Positions 37,281 through 46,958 of a stretch of DNA of 64,000 nt are shown one piece after another. The notes beneath the pieces were generated by a model, which was not told the DNA's origin, did no database searches, and saw only the letters and a list, made by a program, of their open reading frames with translations. Made by a program: the position numbers and the translations under genes. This DNA is from Janthinobacterium lividum. Its GTDB lineage: Bacteria > Pseudomonadota > Gammaproteobacteria > Burkholderiales > Burkholderiaceae_D. The first letter of the stretch is position 1. Every line of letters begins with the position of its first letter. The stretch is from NCBI RefSeq assembly GCF_023509035.1, contig NZ_CP075583.1:1674001-1738000 (forward strand), given 5' to 3'.

Positions 37281-39853
37281 TCAGCCAGGCCGATATCTAT
37301 GCGGCGAAAATTCTCATCGTCGACGACCAGGAAGTCAATTTGCGCCTGCTCGAGCATTTGCTGCAAAGCGGCGGTTACACGTCTCTCACCAGCACCCTCG
37401 ACGCGCGCGCCGTGGCCGGCCTGCACCAGCAGCAGCAGTTCGACCTGATCATCCTCGACCTGGTCATGCCCGGCATGAACGGCTATGCCGTGATGGATGC
37501 GCTGCGCCCGCTTGAGCTGGAAGGTTATCTGCCCGTGCTGGTGATCGCCGCCGACCCGGACGCCAAGCTGGCGGCGCTGGAAGCGGGCGCGCGTGACTTC
37601 ATCAGCAAGCCCTTCGACGCGCTCGAGGTGCTCACGCGCATCCGCAACATGCTCGAAGTGCGGCTGCTGCACCGCGCCGCGCGTCACTACAACACGCTGC
37701 TCGAACGCACGGTGGGCCAGCGCACGGCAGAACTGCAGCGCTTTCGTGGCGCCGTGGATGCCACCACCGACGCCATCTTCCTCGTCGACCTACTGGGCAT
37801 GACCCTGGTCGACGTCAACGACGGCGCTTGCCGCCTGCTCGGCTATACCCGCACCGAACTACTGGCGCTGGCGCCCGGCACCTTGCTGCCGTCGCCGCCG
37901 GCCCCGCCGCTGGCCGCACTGCCGGGCGGCCCGGCCCACCTGGCCACGGAAGTGACGGAATGCGAACTAGTGCGGCGCGACCTGAGCCTGGTGCCCGTGG
38001 AACTGGGCTGGCACTGGTATGCGCAGGCGCCCGTGGCGGGCGGGCAGGGTGCGGGCGGCTTGCTGCTGATCGCCGTGGCGCGCGACATCAGCGAGCGGCG
38101 CCAGGCGCAGGAGCGCCTGAAGCACCTGGCCCACTACGATGGCTTGACGGGGTTGCCGAACCGCAGCCTGTTCTACCAGACGCTGGCCCAGGCCGTCGAC
38201 CTGGCGCAGGAAAAAAGCTGGCGCATCGTGGTGCTGTTCATCGCGCTGGACCGTTTTAAAAGCATCAACGACACCCTGGGCGCGGCGCTGGGCGACGAAC
38301 TGCTGCGCCAGTTCAGCAACCGCCTGGTCGAATGCGTGCGCCTGCGCGACACGGTGGGACGCCTGGGCAACGACGAATTCGCGCTGATTCTCACCATGAG
38401 CCGCAACCAGCAGGAAGCCGTGGCGGTGGCCAACCAGGTGCGCGAAGCCTTGCGCGCGCCGTTCGACTTGCGCGGCCATGCGGCTACCCTGACGGCCAGC
38501 ATCGGCATCGCCATGTATCCGGACGACGCGACCGACCCTGAAACGCTCATTAAATACGCGAATACGGCCATGGGCGGCGCCAAGCAGGCGGGCCGCGACG
38601 GCTACCGCTTTTTCACGGCCGGCATGAACGTGCAAGTGCTCGCGCGCCTGGACCTGGAACTGGCGCTGCGCCATGCGCTCGAACAGGATCAGTTCATCCT
38701 GTACTACCAGCCGAAAGTGGATTTGCGCACGGGCCGCATCAGCGGCGTGGAAGCGCTGCTGCGCTGGCGCCGTCCCGGCTACGGCCTGGTGGCGCCGGCC
38801 GAATTCGTGCCGGTGCTGGAAGACACGGGCCTGATCGTGCGCGTGGGCGCCTGGGTGATCCAGGCCGCCTGCCGCCAGATCGCCGAGTGGCGCGACAGTG
38901 AAGTGGGACCCGTGCACGTGGCCGTGAATGTGTCGAGCCGCCAGTTTGCCGAAGGCGACCTGGAAGGCGAAGTGACGCGCGCGCTGGCGCAGCACGATGT
39001 GGCACCCGAACTGCTGGAACTGGAATTGACGGAAACGGCGCTGATGTCGAACGCCGAGCGCACCATTGTCGTGCTGGGCAAACTGAAGAAAATCGGCGTG
39101 AAGGTGGCCATCGACGATTTCGGCACCGGTTACTCGAGCCTCGCCTACCTGCAGCGTTTCCCCATCGACAAGCTCAAAATCGACATCGCCTTCGTGCGCA
39201 ACATCACCAGCAACCCGAACGACGCGGCCATCGCGCTGGCCATCGTCAGCATGGCGCACAGCCTGAAACTGAGCGTGGTGGCCGAGGGCGTGGAATCGCG
39301 CCCGCAGCTGGAATACCTGCGGCGCAACCGCTGCGATGAAATCCAGGGCTTTTATTTCAGCCGCGCCCTGCCGGCGCTGGAGCTGGGGCAGATGATCGTC
39401 GCCGGCGCCGGCCTGCCGCCCGGCCACGATCCGGCCGCCCAGCCGGCGCAGACCCTGCTCATCGTTGACGACGACGTCAACGTGCTGTCGTCCTTGCACC
39501 GCCTGTTCCGTCCCGAGGGCTATCAAATTCTCACGGCCAGCACGCCGGCCGAAGGGTTTGAAATGCTGGCCCTGCACCGGGTGCACGTCATCGTCTGCGA
39601 CCAGCGCATGCCCAGCATGAGCGGCACGGAGTTCCTCAGCAAGGTGAAGGAACTGTACCCGGAAACCATCCGCATCATCCTGTCCGGCTACACGGGCCTG
39701 GAAGCCGTGCTCGACTCGATCAACCGGGGCGCCATCTACCGTTTTTATACGAAACCGTGGGATGACACCCAGCTGCGCGACAACATCCGCCTGGCCTTCC
39801 AACACTACTGGATGGTGAACCAGCCGGGGCTGGCGCGCGTGGCGGTACGCTGA
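37277..39853 (+). CDS. REC-PAS-GGDEF-EAL-REC cyclic di-GMP phosphodiesterase
   Basis: The 858-residue cytoplasmic protein has receivers at both ends. The N-terminal receiver has Asp61 in IILDLVMPGMNGY; a PAS domain lies at about 155-275; the GGDEF domain has GNDEF at 364-368 in place of GGDEF, so cyclase activity is doubtful. The EAL domain has EALLRW (492-497), NVSSRQF, ELTET, DDFGTGYSS (613-621), KIDIAFV and the AEGVE glutamate, all needed for hydrolysis. The C-terminal receiver has Asp775 in CDQRMPSMSG and Lys827 in FYTKPW. It most likely degrades cyclic di-GMP under control of the hybrid kinase, whose stop codon it overlaps. Confidence 0.92.
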   Translation: MISQADIYAAKILIVDDQEVNLRLLEHLLQSGGYTSLTSTLDARAVAGLHQQQQFDLIILDLVMPGMNGYAVMDALRPLELEGYLPVLVIAADPDAKLAALEAGARDFISKPFDALEVLTRIRNMLEVRLLHRAARHYNTLLERTVGQRTAELQRFRGAVDATTDAIFLVDLLGMTLVDVNDGACRLLGYTRTELLALAPGTLLPSPPAPPLAALPGGPAHLATEVTECELVRRDLSLVPVELGWHWYAQAPVAGGQGAGGLLLIAVARDISERRQAQERLKHLAHYDGLTGLPNRSLFYQTLAQAVDLAQEKSWRIVVLFIALDRFKSINDTLGAALGDELLRQFSNRLVECVRLRDTVGRLGNDEFALILTMSRNQQEAVAVANQVREALRAPFDLRGHAATLTASIGIAMYPDDATDPETLIKYANTAMGGAKQAGRDGYRFFTAGMNVQVLARLDLELALRHALEQDQFILYYQPKVDLRTGRISGVEALLRWRRPGYGLVAPAEFVPVLEDTGLIVRVGAWVIQAACRQIAEWRDSEVGPVHVAVNVSSRQFAEGDLEGEVTRALAQHDVAPELLELELTETALMSNAERTIVVLGKLKKIGVKVAIDDFGTGYSSLAYLQRFPIDKLKIDIAFVRNITSNPNDAAIALAIVSMAHSLKLSVVAEGVESRPQLEYLRRNRCDEIQGFYFSRALPALELGQMIVAGAGLPPGHDPAAQPAQTLLIVDDDVNVLSSLHRLFRPEGYQILTASTPAEGFEMLALHRVHVIVCDQRMPSMSGTEFLSKVKELYPETIRIILSGYTGLEAVLDSINRGAIYRFYTKPWDDTQLRDNIRLAFQHYWMVNQPGLARVAVR

Positions 39854-39876
39854 TTCTGCTGATTCTGCTGATTCCT
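39851..39876. repeat. 9-bp direct repeat at the phosphodiesterase stop codon
   Basis: TGATTCTGC occurs twice in tandem (39851-39868), followed by a partial third copy (TGATTC). The first three bases are the stop codon of the phosphodiesterase gene. Confidence 0.7.
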
Positions 39877-39881
39877 TATTT

Positions 39882-40862
39882 TTATTCGCTGAAGTGGTCG
39901 AAAGAACTCAAGGCCAGATCCAGCGGCTGTCCCGCCGCATCCACCAGCCGCAAGCCTGATTGCGCCTCGATGCTGCCCACGCGTGTGACGGGCGTGCCGC
40001 AGCTTGCCGCCAGGGCGGCGATGGCGTCGCGCGACGAGGCGGGCGCCGTGAAGCACAGTTCATAGTCGTCGCCGCCGGCGGCCGTGTAGCGGCGGCGCAG
40101 GATGGTTGCTTGTTGCGCCAGCACGGGGCCGGCAGGCAGGGCGTCGACGTCGAGGGTGGCGCCCACCTGCGAGGCTTTTAATATGTGGCCAAGGTCTCCC
40201 ACCAGCCCATCTGAAATGTCGATGGCCGCATGCGCGAGGCCCGCTTCGGCCAGGGCGCAGCCCAGCGCCACGCGCGGCGTGGGCGTGTGCATGCGCGCGG
40301 CGGCCATCAGCAGGTCGGCTGGCGCCAGCTCCTGTTCCATGCGGTAGCCGGCCAGCGCCAGGCGCGCGTCGCCCACGGCGCCGCTGACCCAGATATCATC
40401 GCCCGCCACGGCCGCGCTGCGGCGCAGGGCCTGGCCCGGCGCCAGTTCGCCAAACACGGTGATGCAGATATTCAAGGGCCCCTTGGTGGTGTCGCCGCCG
40501 ATCAATTCGCAGCCAAATTCATCGGCCAGTGCAAACAGGCCTTCGGCAAAGCCCGCCAGCCAGGCGCGTTCCGCTTGCGGCAGCGACAGGGCCAGGGTAA
40601 ATGCCACGGGGCGCGCGCCCATGGCGGCCAGGTCGGACAGGTTCACGGCCAGGCTTTTGTGGCCCAGCATGCGGGCGTCGGCGCCGGCGAAGAAGTGCCG
40701 GTCTTCGACCAGCATGTCCGAGGAGATGGCGATCTGCTTGCCGGCGCCGGGCGTGAGCAGCGCGCAATCGTCGCCGATGCCCAGGGTGGCGTGGCCGGGG
40801 CGCTGGCGCACGAAATATTGTTTGATCAGGTCGAATTCGGAAAGCGCGTCGTGTGGGGCCAT
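39882..40862 (-). CDS. thiL: Thiamine-monophosphate kinase
   Basis: ThiL phosphorylates thiamine monophosphate to the active diphosphate. The 326-residue protein has SEFDLIKQYF, GIGDDCALL, SSDMLVEDRHF, HKSLAVNLSDLAAMGA, LIGGDTTKG and the C-terminal AIDISDGLVGDL and AAGGDDYELCF motifs, which bind metal, ATP and substrate. The length is normal. It stands alone and is convergent with the phosphodiesterase gene. Confidence 0.95.
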   Translation of the reverse strand: MAPHDALSEFDLIKQYFVRQRPGHATLGIGDDCALLTPGAGKQIAISSDMLVEDRHFFAGADARMLGHKSLAVNLSDLAAMGARPVAFTLALSLPQAERAWLAGFAEGLFALADEFGCELIGGDTTKGPLNICITVFGELAPGQALRRSAAVAGDDIWVSGAVGDARLALAGYRMEQELAPADLLMAAARMHTPTPRVALGCALAEAGLAHAAIDISDGLVGDLGHILKASQVGATLDVDALPAGPVLAQQATILRRRYTAAGGDDYELCFTAPASSRDAIAALAASCGTPVTRVGSIEAQSGLRLVDAAGQPLDLALSSFDHFSE

Positions 40863-40951
40863 GGCGTGGTCTGTTCGTTGAATGATGGTGTGGCCCGGCT
40901 ATTATAGGCTGGCATACAATAGGCGCCTTTGCCACTGCCGAGCAGCTTACT

Positions 40952-41556
40952 ATGCCCATCCTTGATATTCACGTCCTGTTGCAATCCTGGCTGGACCATG
41001 GCTGGTTGCGCGATCCGCAAGCCGTCGGCCTTACCACTTTCGAGGCGCAGGAGCTGGTGGCGCGCGGCTTCGATGCCATCAGCGACGGCGGCCAGCTGTG
41101 CCTGTACGAGGACGAACGCCTGTTCCGCCGCGCCGGCCGGCCCGTGCGGGCATCGTTCAAGCTGTATCTGCAGCGTGGCCAGCTGGGCGCGAATGGCCTG
41201 GACCTCGGTGAGCAGGTGCACCTGGCCGGCTTCCTGCGCGCGGCGCGGCAGCCTTTGCCGGCGTTTCGCGTGCTGCTCGAGCAGGGGGCCGCAGCGGCGC
41301 CCTGCTGTTCGACAGCGGCCTGGTGCTGCAGTTTTCCGCCAACTTGCGCGGCAAGCCCCGTCATTACTATCTGACCCTCGTCGAGGGTCACGTGGCCGAC
41401 GCCCATGTTCCAGACCGCGACAGCGATATCGACTTGCGCGCGGCCAGCGTGGGCCATGTCCAGGCCCTGTACGACAGCCGTGACACTGCCGAACTGCAGC
41501 GCCTGGCCCGGCGCGGCAATGCGGCGCTGCGCGAGCTGGCGCACCTGCTTTCCTAG
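40952..41556 (+). CDS. Conserved hypothetical protein (frameshifted)
   Basis: I do not recognise this family. The reading begins MPILDIHVLLQSWLDHGWL and shows no signal peptide or membrane helix. The frame breaks in the five-G run at 41284-41288; with six Gs it continues LLEQGGRSGALLFDSGLVLQ into FSANLRGKPRHYYLTLVEG and ends GNAALRELAHLLS, about 201 residues. Codon use on both sides of the break matches the neighbours. It is divergent from thiL and its end overlaps the marR end by four bases on the opposite strand. Confidence 0.55.
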
Positions 41557-42074
41557 CCTTTCTTCGCCTGCGCCATGCTCTGCAGCAGCTTGGCCAGCAA
41601 CTCGTCTAGTTGGCGCTGTTCGTCCGCGCTAAGCGCCGACAGCATCGCGCGCTCGTTTTCCACGTGCAGCAGCACCAGATGTTCAATCAGTTCCAATCCC
41701 CTTTGTGTCAGGGCCACCAGCACGCCGCGCCGGTCCGTCGGATGTTTCTGGCGCTCGATCAGGCCGGCCGCTTCCAGCCGGTCGATGCGGTTGGTCATGC
41801 CGCCCGAAGACAGCATGGCCGCCTCGTACAGGGCCGTCGGCGTCAGGCTGTAGGGCGCGCCCGAGCGGCGCAAGGTGGCAAGCACGTCGAATTCGCCCGG
41901 TTGCAAGCCGTGTTCGGCAAATAGCGGGTTGAGCCAGTCGCGCGCCATCAGCTGCGCCACCGTGCCCAGCTGGCCCACCAGCTGCATGGCACGGGTATCC
42001 ATCTGCGGCATTTCGCGCTGCCATTGTGCGGCGGCAAATTGCGCGCGCGTGTGTTCTTGCGGGGTATCTGTCAT
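41553..42074 (-). CDS. MarR-family transcriptional regulator
   Basis: The 173-residue protein has the MarR winged-helix pattern: LQPGEFDVLATLRRSGAPYSL, TPTALYEAAMLSSGGMTNRID with the recognition helix, and RLEAAGLIERQKHPTDRRGV with the wing. MarR proteins usually repress themselves and a neighbouring transporter until a small ligand binds. Here the neighbour is the divergent CynX-type transporter, and the gap holds two strong operator-like palindromes. Confidence 0.92.
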   Translation of the reverse strand: MTDTPQEHTRAQFAAAQWQREMPQMDTRAMQLVGQLGTVAQLMARDWLNPLFAEHGLQPGEFDVLATLRRSGAPYSLTPTALYEAAMLSSGGMTNRIDRLEAAGLIERQKHPTDRRGVLVALTQRGLELIEHLVLLHVENERAMLSALSADEQRQLDELLAKLLQSMAQAKKG

Positions 42075-42087
42075 GGGGCATCCATTT

Positions 42088-42128
42088 ATCTCGACCTCAA
42101 GATAGATTTCTATCTTTATGTTAAGATA
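42088..42128. promoter_or_regulatory. Two adjacent MarR-type operators
   Basis: Two palindromes of the form ATCTTnAnnTnAAGAT lie 24 bases apart, centre to centre: ATCTCGACCTCAAGAT (42088-42103) and ATCTTTATGTTAAGAT (42112-42127), each with one mismatch. Their facing half-sites make a third perfect palindrome, AAGATAGATTTCTATCTT (42099-42116). They lie between the divergent marR and transporter genes, starting 14 bases upstream of the marR ATG. Confidence 0.75.
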
Positions 42129-42194
42129 CTTTTCATCGAGTCATACTGATGACGCATTAAACCATGTGCCTCCCAGCGAGGCAAGGACTATCCC

Positions 42195-43403
42195 ATGCCT
42201 TCCGCACGACCTGCCACTTCCCCTTCTTCTTCCGCTTCCTCGGCCCTGCTGGTGGCCGCCATCATCCTGCTGGGCTTGAACCTGCGCCCCATCCTGGCGG
42301 CCATCGGCCCCTTGCTTGACAGCATCCAGGTCAGCACCGGCATCAACAATGCCGACGCGGGCTTGCTGACCACCGTGCCCGTGTTCGCCATGGGCGTGTG
42401 CGCCTTGCTGGGCGCGCAACTGCAGCGCCGCCTGGGCGTGGCGCGCGGCATCTCGCTGGGCATCGCCATCATCGCTGCCGCCTGCGCGCTGCGCTGGCCC
42501 TTGCATGGCAGCGGCGGCCTGATCGCCACGGCGGCCCTGGGTGGCCTGGGCATTGCACTGGTGCAGGCGCTGCTGCCGGCCTTCATCAAGCGCCATTTCC
42601 CCGCGCGGGCAGGCCAGTTGATGGGGTTTTATACGACGGGCATCATGGGCGGCGCGGCCATTGCCGCCGCCTCCGCTTCCCCGCTGGCGCAAAGCTTGGG
42701 CTGGCAAGCGCTGCTGGCCCTGTGGGCCCTGCCTGCCGTGGCCGCCGCGCTGCTGTGGCGCCGCGCAGCCGCTTCGCGCGTGGAGGTGGCCAGCGGCGCG
42801 GGCGCCAGCCTGCCCGTGGGCAGCGGTCGCGCCTGGCTGCTGATGGTGTTCTTTGGCATCGGCACGGGCGCCTATACGCTGGTGCTGGCCTGGCTGCCAC
42901 CGTTTTATACGGAGCTGGGCTGGAGTGCGGCCGACAGCGGCTTGCTGCTCGGTGGCCTGACCCTGGTGGAAGTGCTGGCGGGACTGGTTATTTCCAGCAT
43001 CATCCACCGCTTTCCCGACCGCCGTATCCTGTTGCTGACCGTCTTGCTATCCGTGCTGGCCGGCCTGGCTTGCCTGATCGTGGCACCCGCGCAACTGGCG
43101 CTGCCGGCCGTGATCCTGCTGGGCTGCGGCATCGGCTCCCTGTTTCCCCTGTCGCTGATCGTCAGCATGGACCACGTGCGTGACCCGGCCGGCGCCGGCG
43201 CGCTGCTGGGCTTTGTGCAGGGCGGCGGTTACATCATCGCCAGCAGCATGCCGTTCATTGCCGGCCTGATCCGCCAGCACTCGTCCAGCCTGGCCCAGGC
43301 GTGGATGGTGATGGCCGGTGGCGTGGTGGTGTTGTTGCTGATCGCCGTGCGCTTCGCGCCGGGCGGAATGCTGGTCCAGCCGTGCGCCGGCCGCGTATCC
43401 TGA
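42195..43403 (+). CDS. CynX/NimT-type major facilitator transporter
   Basis: The 402-residue protein has about twelve membrane helices and the pattern LLGLNLRPILAAIGPLLD, ADAGLLTTVPVFAMGVCALLGA in pieces, and FMGFYTTGIMGGAAIAAA-like segments typical of the CynX/NimT group (cyanate or 2-nitroimidazole transporters). The true substrate is unknown. It is divergent from marR, with the operators about 70-110 bases upstream of its start, so induction by a small toxic compound is plausible. Confidence 0.87.
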   Translation: MPSARPATSPSSSASSALLVAAIILLGLNLRPILAAIGPLLDSIQVSTGINNADAGLLTTVPVFAMGVCALLGAQLQRRLGVARGISLGIAIIAAACALRWPLHGSGGLIATAALGGLGIALVQALLPAFIKRHFPARAGQLMGFYTTGIMGGAAIAAASASPLAQSLGWQALLALWALPAVAAALLWRRAAASRVEVASGAGASLPVGSGRAWLLMVFFGIGTGAYTLVLAWLPPFYTELGWSAADSGLLLGGLTLVEVLAGLVISSIIHRFPDRRILLLTVLLSVLAGLACLIVAPAQLALPAVILLGCGIGSLFPLSLIVSMDHVRDPAGAGALLGFVQGGGYIIASSMPFIAGLIRQHSSSLAQAWMVMAGGVVVLLLIAVRFAPGGMLVQPCAGRVS

Positions 43404-43447
43404 GCTGCTATATTGCGCCAACTCGTCAAATCAGGAACCAGCCACGT

Positions 43448-44041
43448 ATGGATATCGTCGACCACTATCTCGCAGGTGTACTCAAGGCATTGCCGCCGGA
43501 GCCGTTGGCGGAGCTGGCGCTGGCCAGCGGCGCCAGCGCGGCGCAACTGGCCAGCCTGCGCCTAACGTATCCGCTGTGCCCTGACAGCTTGCTGCGCTTG
43601 CTGGGCAAGTACAACGGCACTTACTACCAGGAGTATGCCAGCGGCACGGTGCTGGTGTACATGCTGGGCTCGGACGTGTTCGAGTATCCGTATTATTTGA
43701 GTTCCGTCGAGCAGATACTGGAGGACGGGCAAGCGAACCAGCGCAGCATCGCCGATATCTATGGCCATTACCTGGAAGACGACCCCGGCATCGTCGACGT
43801 GCGCATCGACGCCGGCATCAAGCAGGGCCAGCGCCTGTGTTTTTCGCATTGCATGAACAATGGCGGCTCCTCGCGGCTGTATATCGATTTCACGCCCACG
43901 GCGTCGGGCACGGTGGGACAGGTCGTGCGCTTCCTGCATGACCCAGACAACTATCAGGTCATCGCCGACAGCTTTGATGCCTATCTGCAAATGCTGATCG
44001 ATAACGACTATGCATTTCTGGTCGATGAAAATTTTGAATAG
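43448..44041 (+). CDS. SMI1/KNR4 (SUKH)-family protein
   Basis: The 197-residue protein resembles SUKH proteins: LRLTYPLCPDSLLRLLGKYNG near residue 40-60, a LYIDFTPTASGTVGQVVRFLHD core, and a VIADSFDAYLQMLIDND end. Many SUKH proteins are immunity factors for contact-dependent or polymorphic toxins, but no toxin gene is nearby. The stop lies within the start of the next gene (17-base overlap), implying coupling. Confidence 0.7.
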   Translation: MDIVDHYLAGVLKALPPEPLAELALASGASAAQLASLRLTYPLCPDSLLRLLGKYNGTYYQEYASGTVLVYMLGSDVFEYPYYLSSVEQILEDGQANQRSIADIYGHYLEDDPGIVDVRIDAGIKQGQRLCFSHCMNNGGSSRLYIDFTPTASGTVGQVVRFLHDPDNYQVIADSFDAYLQMLIDNDYAFLVDENFE

Positions 44042-44390
44042 CCCAGCCACGCCACCCTCCCTGTTGCCCGCCAACCGCCGCATCGTGCTGTCCGGCGAGG
44101 ATGCGCTGCGCATCTTGCGCGAAATCGAATTCCTGCTGCAGTCGCTGCATCACATCGGCCGTCATTATTATCCCGACGGCGACGATGACGGCGCCGATGC
44201 CCAGCGCCGCGCGCAGTATTGCGCGGAGACGACGCGCTTCATCGACGCGCAGCAAGCCACGACCCGCCTGGCGCTGATGCGCAGCATCCTGTCCGCGCCG
44301 TTCGACACGACCCTGGGAGCGGACGAGATGGACGATATCGAGCGCGCCGTCGAGGCGCTGCCGCTGTGGCGTGCTCCCGGTGACTCATAA
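44025..44390 (+). CDS. Hypothetical protein coupled to the SUKH gene
   Basis: I do not recognise this 121-residue acidic protein. It starts MKILNSPATPPSLLPANRR, has a LRILREIEFLLQSLHHIGRH helix, an acidic DGDDDGAD stretch, and a helical end. There is no signal peptide or membrane helix. Its ATG lies inside the 3' end of the SUKH gene in another frame, so the two are probably translated together. Confidence 0.55.
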   Translation: MKILNSPATPPSLLPANRRIVLSGEDALRILREIEFLLQSLHHIGRHYYPDGDDDGADAQRRAQYCAETTRFIDAQQATTRLALMRSILSAPFDTTLGADEMDDIERAVEALPLWRAPGDS

Positions 44391-44585
44391 AAAAAACTAA
44401 TTGAAATCTAAAATTTGATAGTTTTTCCTGTTCGGAGCGTTTGTGCCGCCGGACGGCCTTACAATGCTAGGTTATGCGTTTTCGTGATATCAGACTGTGG
44501 CTAGCGGAAAATACCTAGCTAATTGAAAGAATCGGTCTGATAAAATCCGGAACACCCGATCGACCAAACAGGAAGGCAGCACAGC

Positions 44586-46905
44586 ATGGATTCGTCATCT
44601 GATAAAAAAGAAGAATTGCGTCAACAATTGCGCTTGGCCGCACTCGAGTATCACGAGTGCCCGCGCCCCGGCAAAATCAGCGTGACGCCGACCAAACAAC
44701 TGACCAACCAGCGCGACCTGGCACTGGCCTACTCGCCAGGCGTGGCCGCTCCCTGCGAAGAAATCGTCATCGATCCTGCCAATGCCTATAAATATACGGC
44801 GCGCGGCAACCTGGTGGCCGTCATCACCAACGGCACGGCCGTGCTGGGACTGGGCAATATCGGCCCGCTGGCCGCCAAGCCGGTGATGGAAGGCAAGGGC
44901 GTGCTGTTCAAGAAGTTCGCCGGCATCGACGTCTTCGACATCGAAATCAACGAGATGGACCCGGACAAGCTGGTCGACATCATCGCTTCGCTGGAACCGA
45001 CCTTTGGCGGCGTGAACCTGGAAGACATCAAGGCGCCCGAGTGCTTCTACATCGAGCGCCAGCTGCGTGACCGCATGAAGATTCCCGTCTTCCATGACGA
45101 CCAGCACGGCACCGCCATCATCGTCGGCGCGGCCATCCTGAACGGCCTGAAAGCCGTCGGCAAGAAAATCGAGGACTGCAAACTGGTCGTCTCGGGCGCG
45201 GGCGCCGCGGCGCTGGCTTGCCTGGACCTGATCGTCGACCTGGGCTTCCCGCTGAAAAAACATCTACGTCACCGACCTGGCCGGTGTCGTCTACAAGGGC
45301 CGCACGGAACTGATGGACCCGGACAAGGAACGCTTCGCGCAAGACACGCCGCTGCGCACCCTGGCCGAGATCATCCCGGACGCCGACATTTTCCTCGGCG
45401 TCTCCGCCGGCGGCGTGCTGAAGCAAGACATGGTGCGCAAGATGGCGCCGAACCCGCTGATCCTGGCGCTGGCCAACCCGAATCCGGAAATCCTGCCGGA
45501 AGAAGTCAAGGCCGTGCGCAGCGACGCCATCATCGCCACGGGCCGTTCGGACTATCCGAACCAGGTCAACAACGTGCTGTGCTTCCCGTACATCTTCCGC
45601 GGCGCCCTCGATTGCGGCGCGACGACGATCACGCGCGAAATGGAAATCGCCGTCGTGCACGCGATCGCCGACCTGGCGCATGCCGAGCAGTCCGACATCG
45701 TCGCCACCACCTACGGCATCAGCAACCTGTCGTTCGGTCCTGAATACCTGATCCCGATGCCGTTCGATCCCCGTTTGCTGATCAAGATCGCGCCAGCGGT
45801 CGCCAAGGCGGCTGAGGAATCGGGCGTCGCCACGCGTCCGATCAAGGATCTGCAAGCGTACGCGGACAGCCTGCAGCAATTCGTCTACCGCAGCGGCACC
45901 TTCATGAAGCCGCTGTTCCTGATGGCCAAATCCACGCCGGCCGAGCTCAAACGCATCGTCTACGCCGAAGGCGAAGAAGAGCGCGTGCTGCGCGCCGTGC
46001 AAGTGGTGGTCGATGAAAAACTGGCGCGTCCTATCCTGGTCGGCCGTCCGCCCGTGCTCGAAGCGCGCATCCAGAAATTCGGCCTGCGCCTCAAGCAAGG
46101 CGTCGACTTCGACGTCATCAACCCGGACTTCGACGAGCGCTATCGCGAATACTGGAACACGTATTACGCCATGACCAGCCGCAAGGGCGTTACCGAGGAA
46201 TACGCGAAGCTGGAAATGCGCCGCCGCCACACCCTGATCGGTTCGATGATGATCCACAAGGGCGACGCCGACGGCATGATCTGCGGCACCTTCGGCACCA
46301 CCCAGCTGCACCTGAAATACATCGACCAGGTGCTGGGCAAGCGCGCCGGCAGCAATGTCTACGCCGCCATGAACGTCTTGATCATGCCGGAACGCCAACT
46401 GGTGATGGTCGACACGCACGTCAATGAAAACCCGGACGCCGAACAATTGGCCGAGATCACCATCATGGCCGCCGAAGAGATGACCCGTTTCGGCCTGTCG
46501 CCGCGCGCGGCCTTGCTGTCGCACTCAAACTTCGGTTCCAGCGACAGCGCCTCGGCGCAAAAGATGCGCGCCGCGCTGGCCATCATCAAGGAACGCGCGC
46601 CTGACCTGGAAATCGACGGCGAAATGCACGGCGATACGGCCCTCGACAGCAAGCTGCGTCAAAAACTCATGCCAAACTCGGCACTGAAGAACGACGCCAA
46701 CCTGCTCGTCATGCCGAACATCGAATCGGCCAACATCGCGTACAACCTGGTGAAGACGGCAGCCGGCAATGGCATCGCCGTGGGCCCGATCCTGCTCGGC
46801 TGTGCCAAGCCCGTGCACATCCTGACGCCATCGGCCACCGTGCGCCGCATCGTCAACATGACGGCCCTGTGCGTGGTCGATGCAGTCGCCCAGCGTAAAG
46901 TCTAA
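44586..46905 (+). CDS. maeB: NADP-dependent malic enzyme with phosphotransacetylase-like domain (frameshifted)
   Basis: MaeB decarboxylates malate to pyruvate. The N-terminal malic enzyme domain has [59 protein letters not shown] and [15 protein letters not shown]; after the shift come [27 protein letters not shown] and ALANPNPEI. Residues from about 440 form the phosphotransacetylase-like regulatory domain ([11 protein letters not shown]). The frame breaks in the six-A run at 45255-45260; with five As it reads [17 protein letters not shown] and gives about 772 residues, the normal length. Confidence 0.92.
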
Positions 46906-46921
46906 GCGTTAGCTGCTCATG

Positions 46922-46958
46922 AAAAGCCACCTCATCCGCAAGGAGAGGTGGCTTTTTT
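46922..46958 (+). terminator. Intrinsic terminator after maeB
   Basis: AAAAGCCACCTC pairs with GAGGTGGCTTTT around an eleven-base loop, followed by a T-run. It may also serve the opposing membrane protein gene, whose stop overlaps its right edge. Confidence 0.85.

Noticed and set aside
44523..44545. Sigma-70 promoter upstream of maeB (TTGAAA with GATAAA)
   Set aside because: The two hexamers are only about ten bases apart, too close for a sigma-70 promoter.
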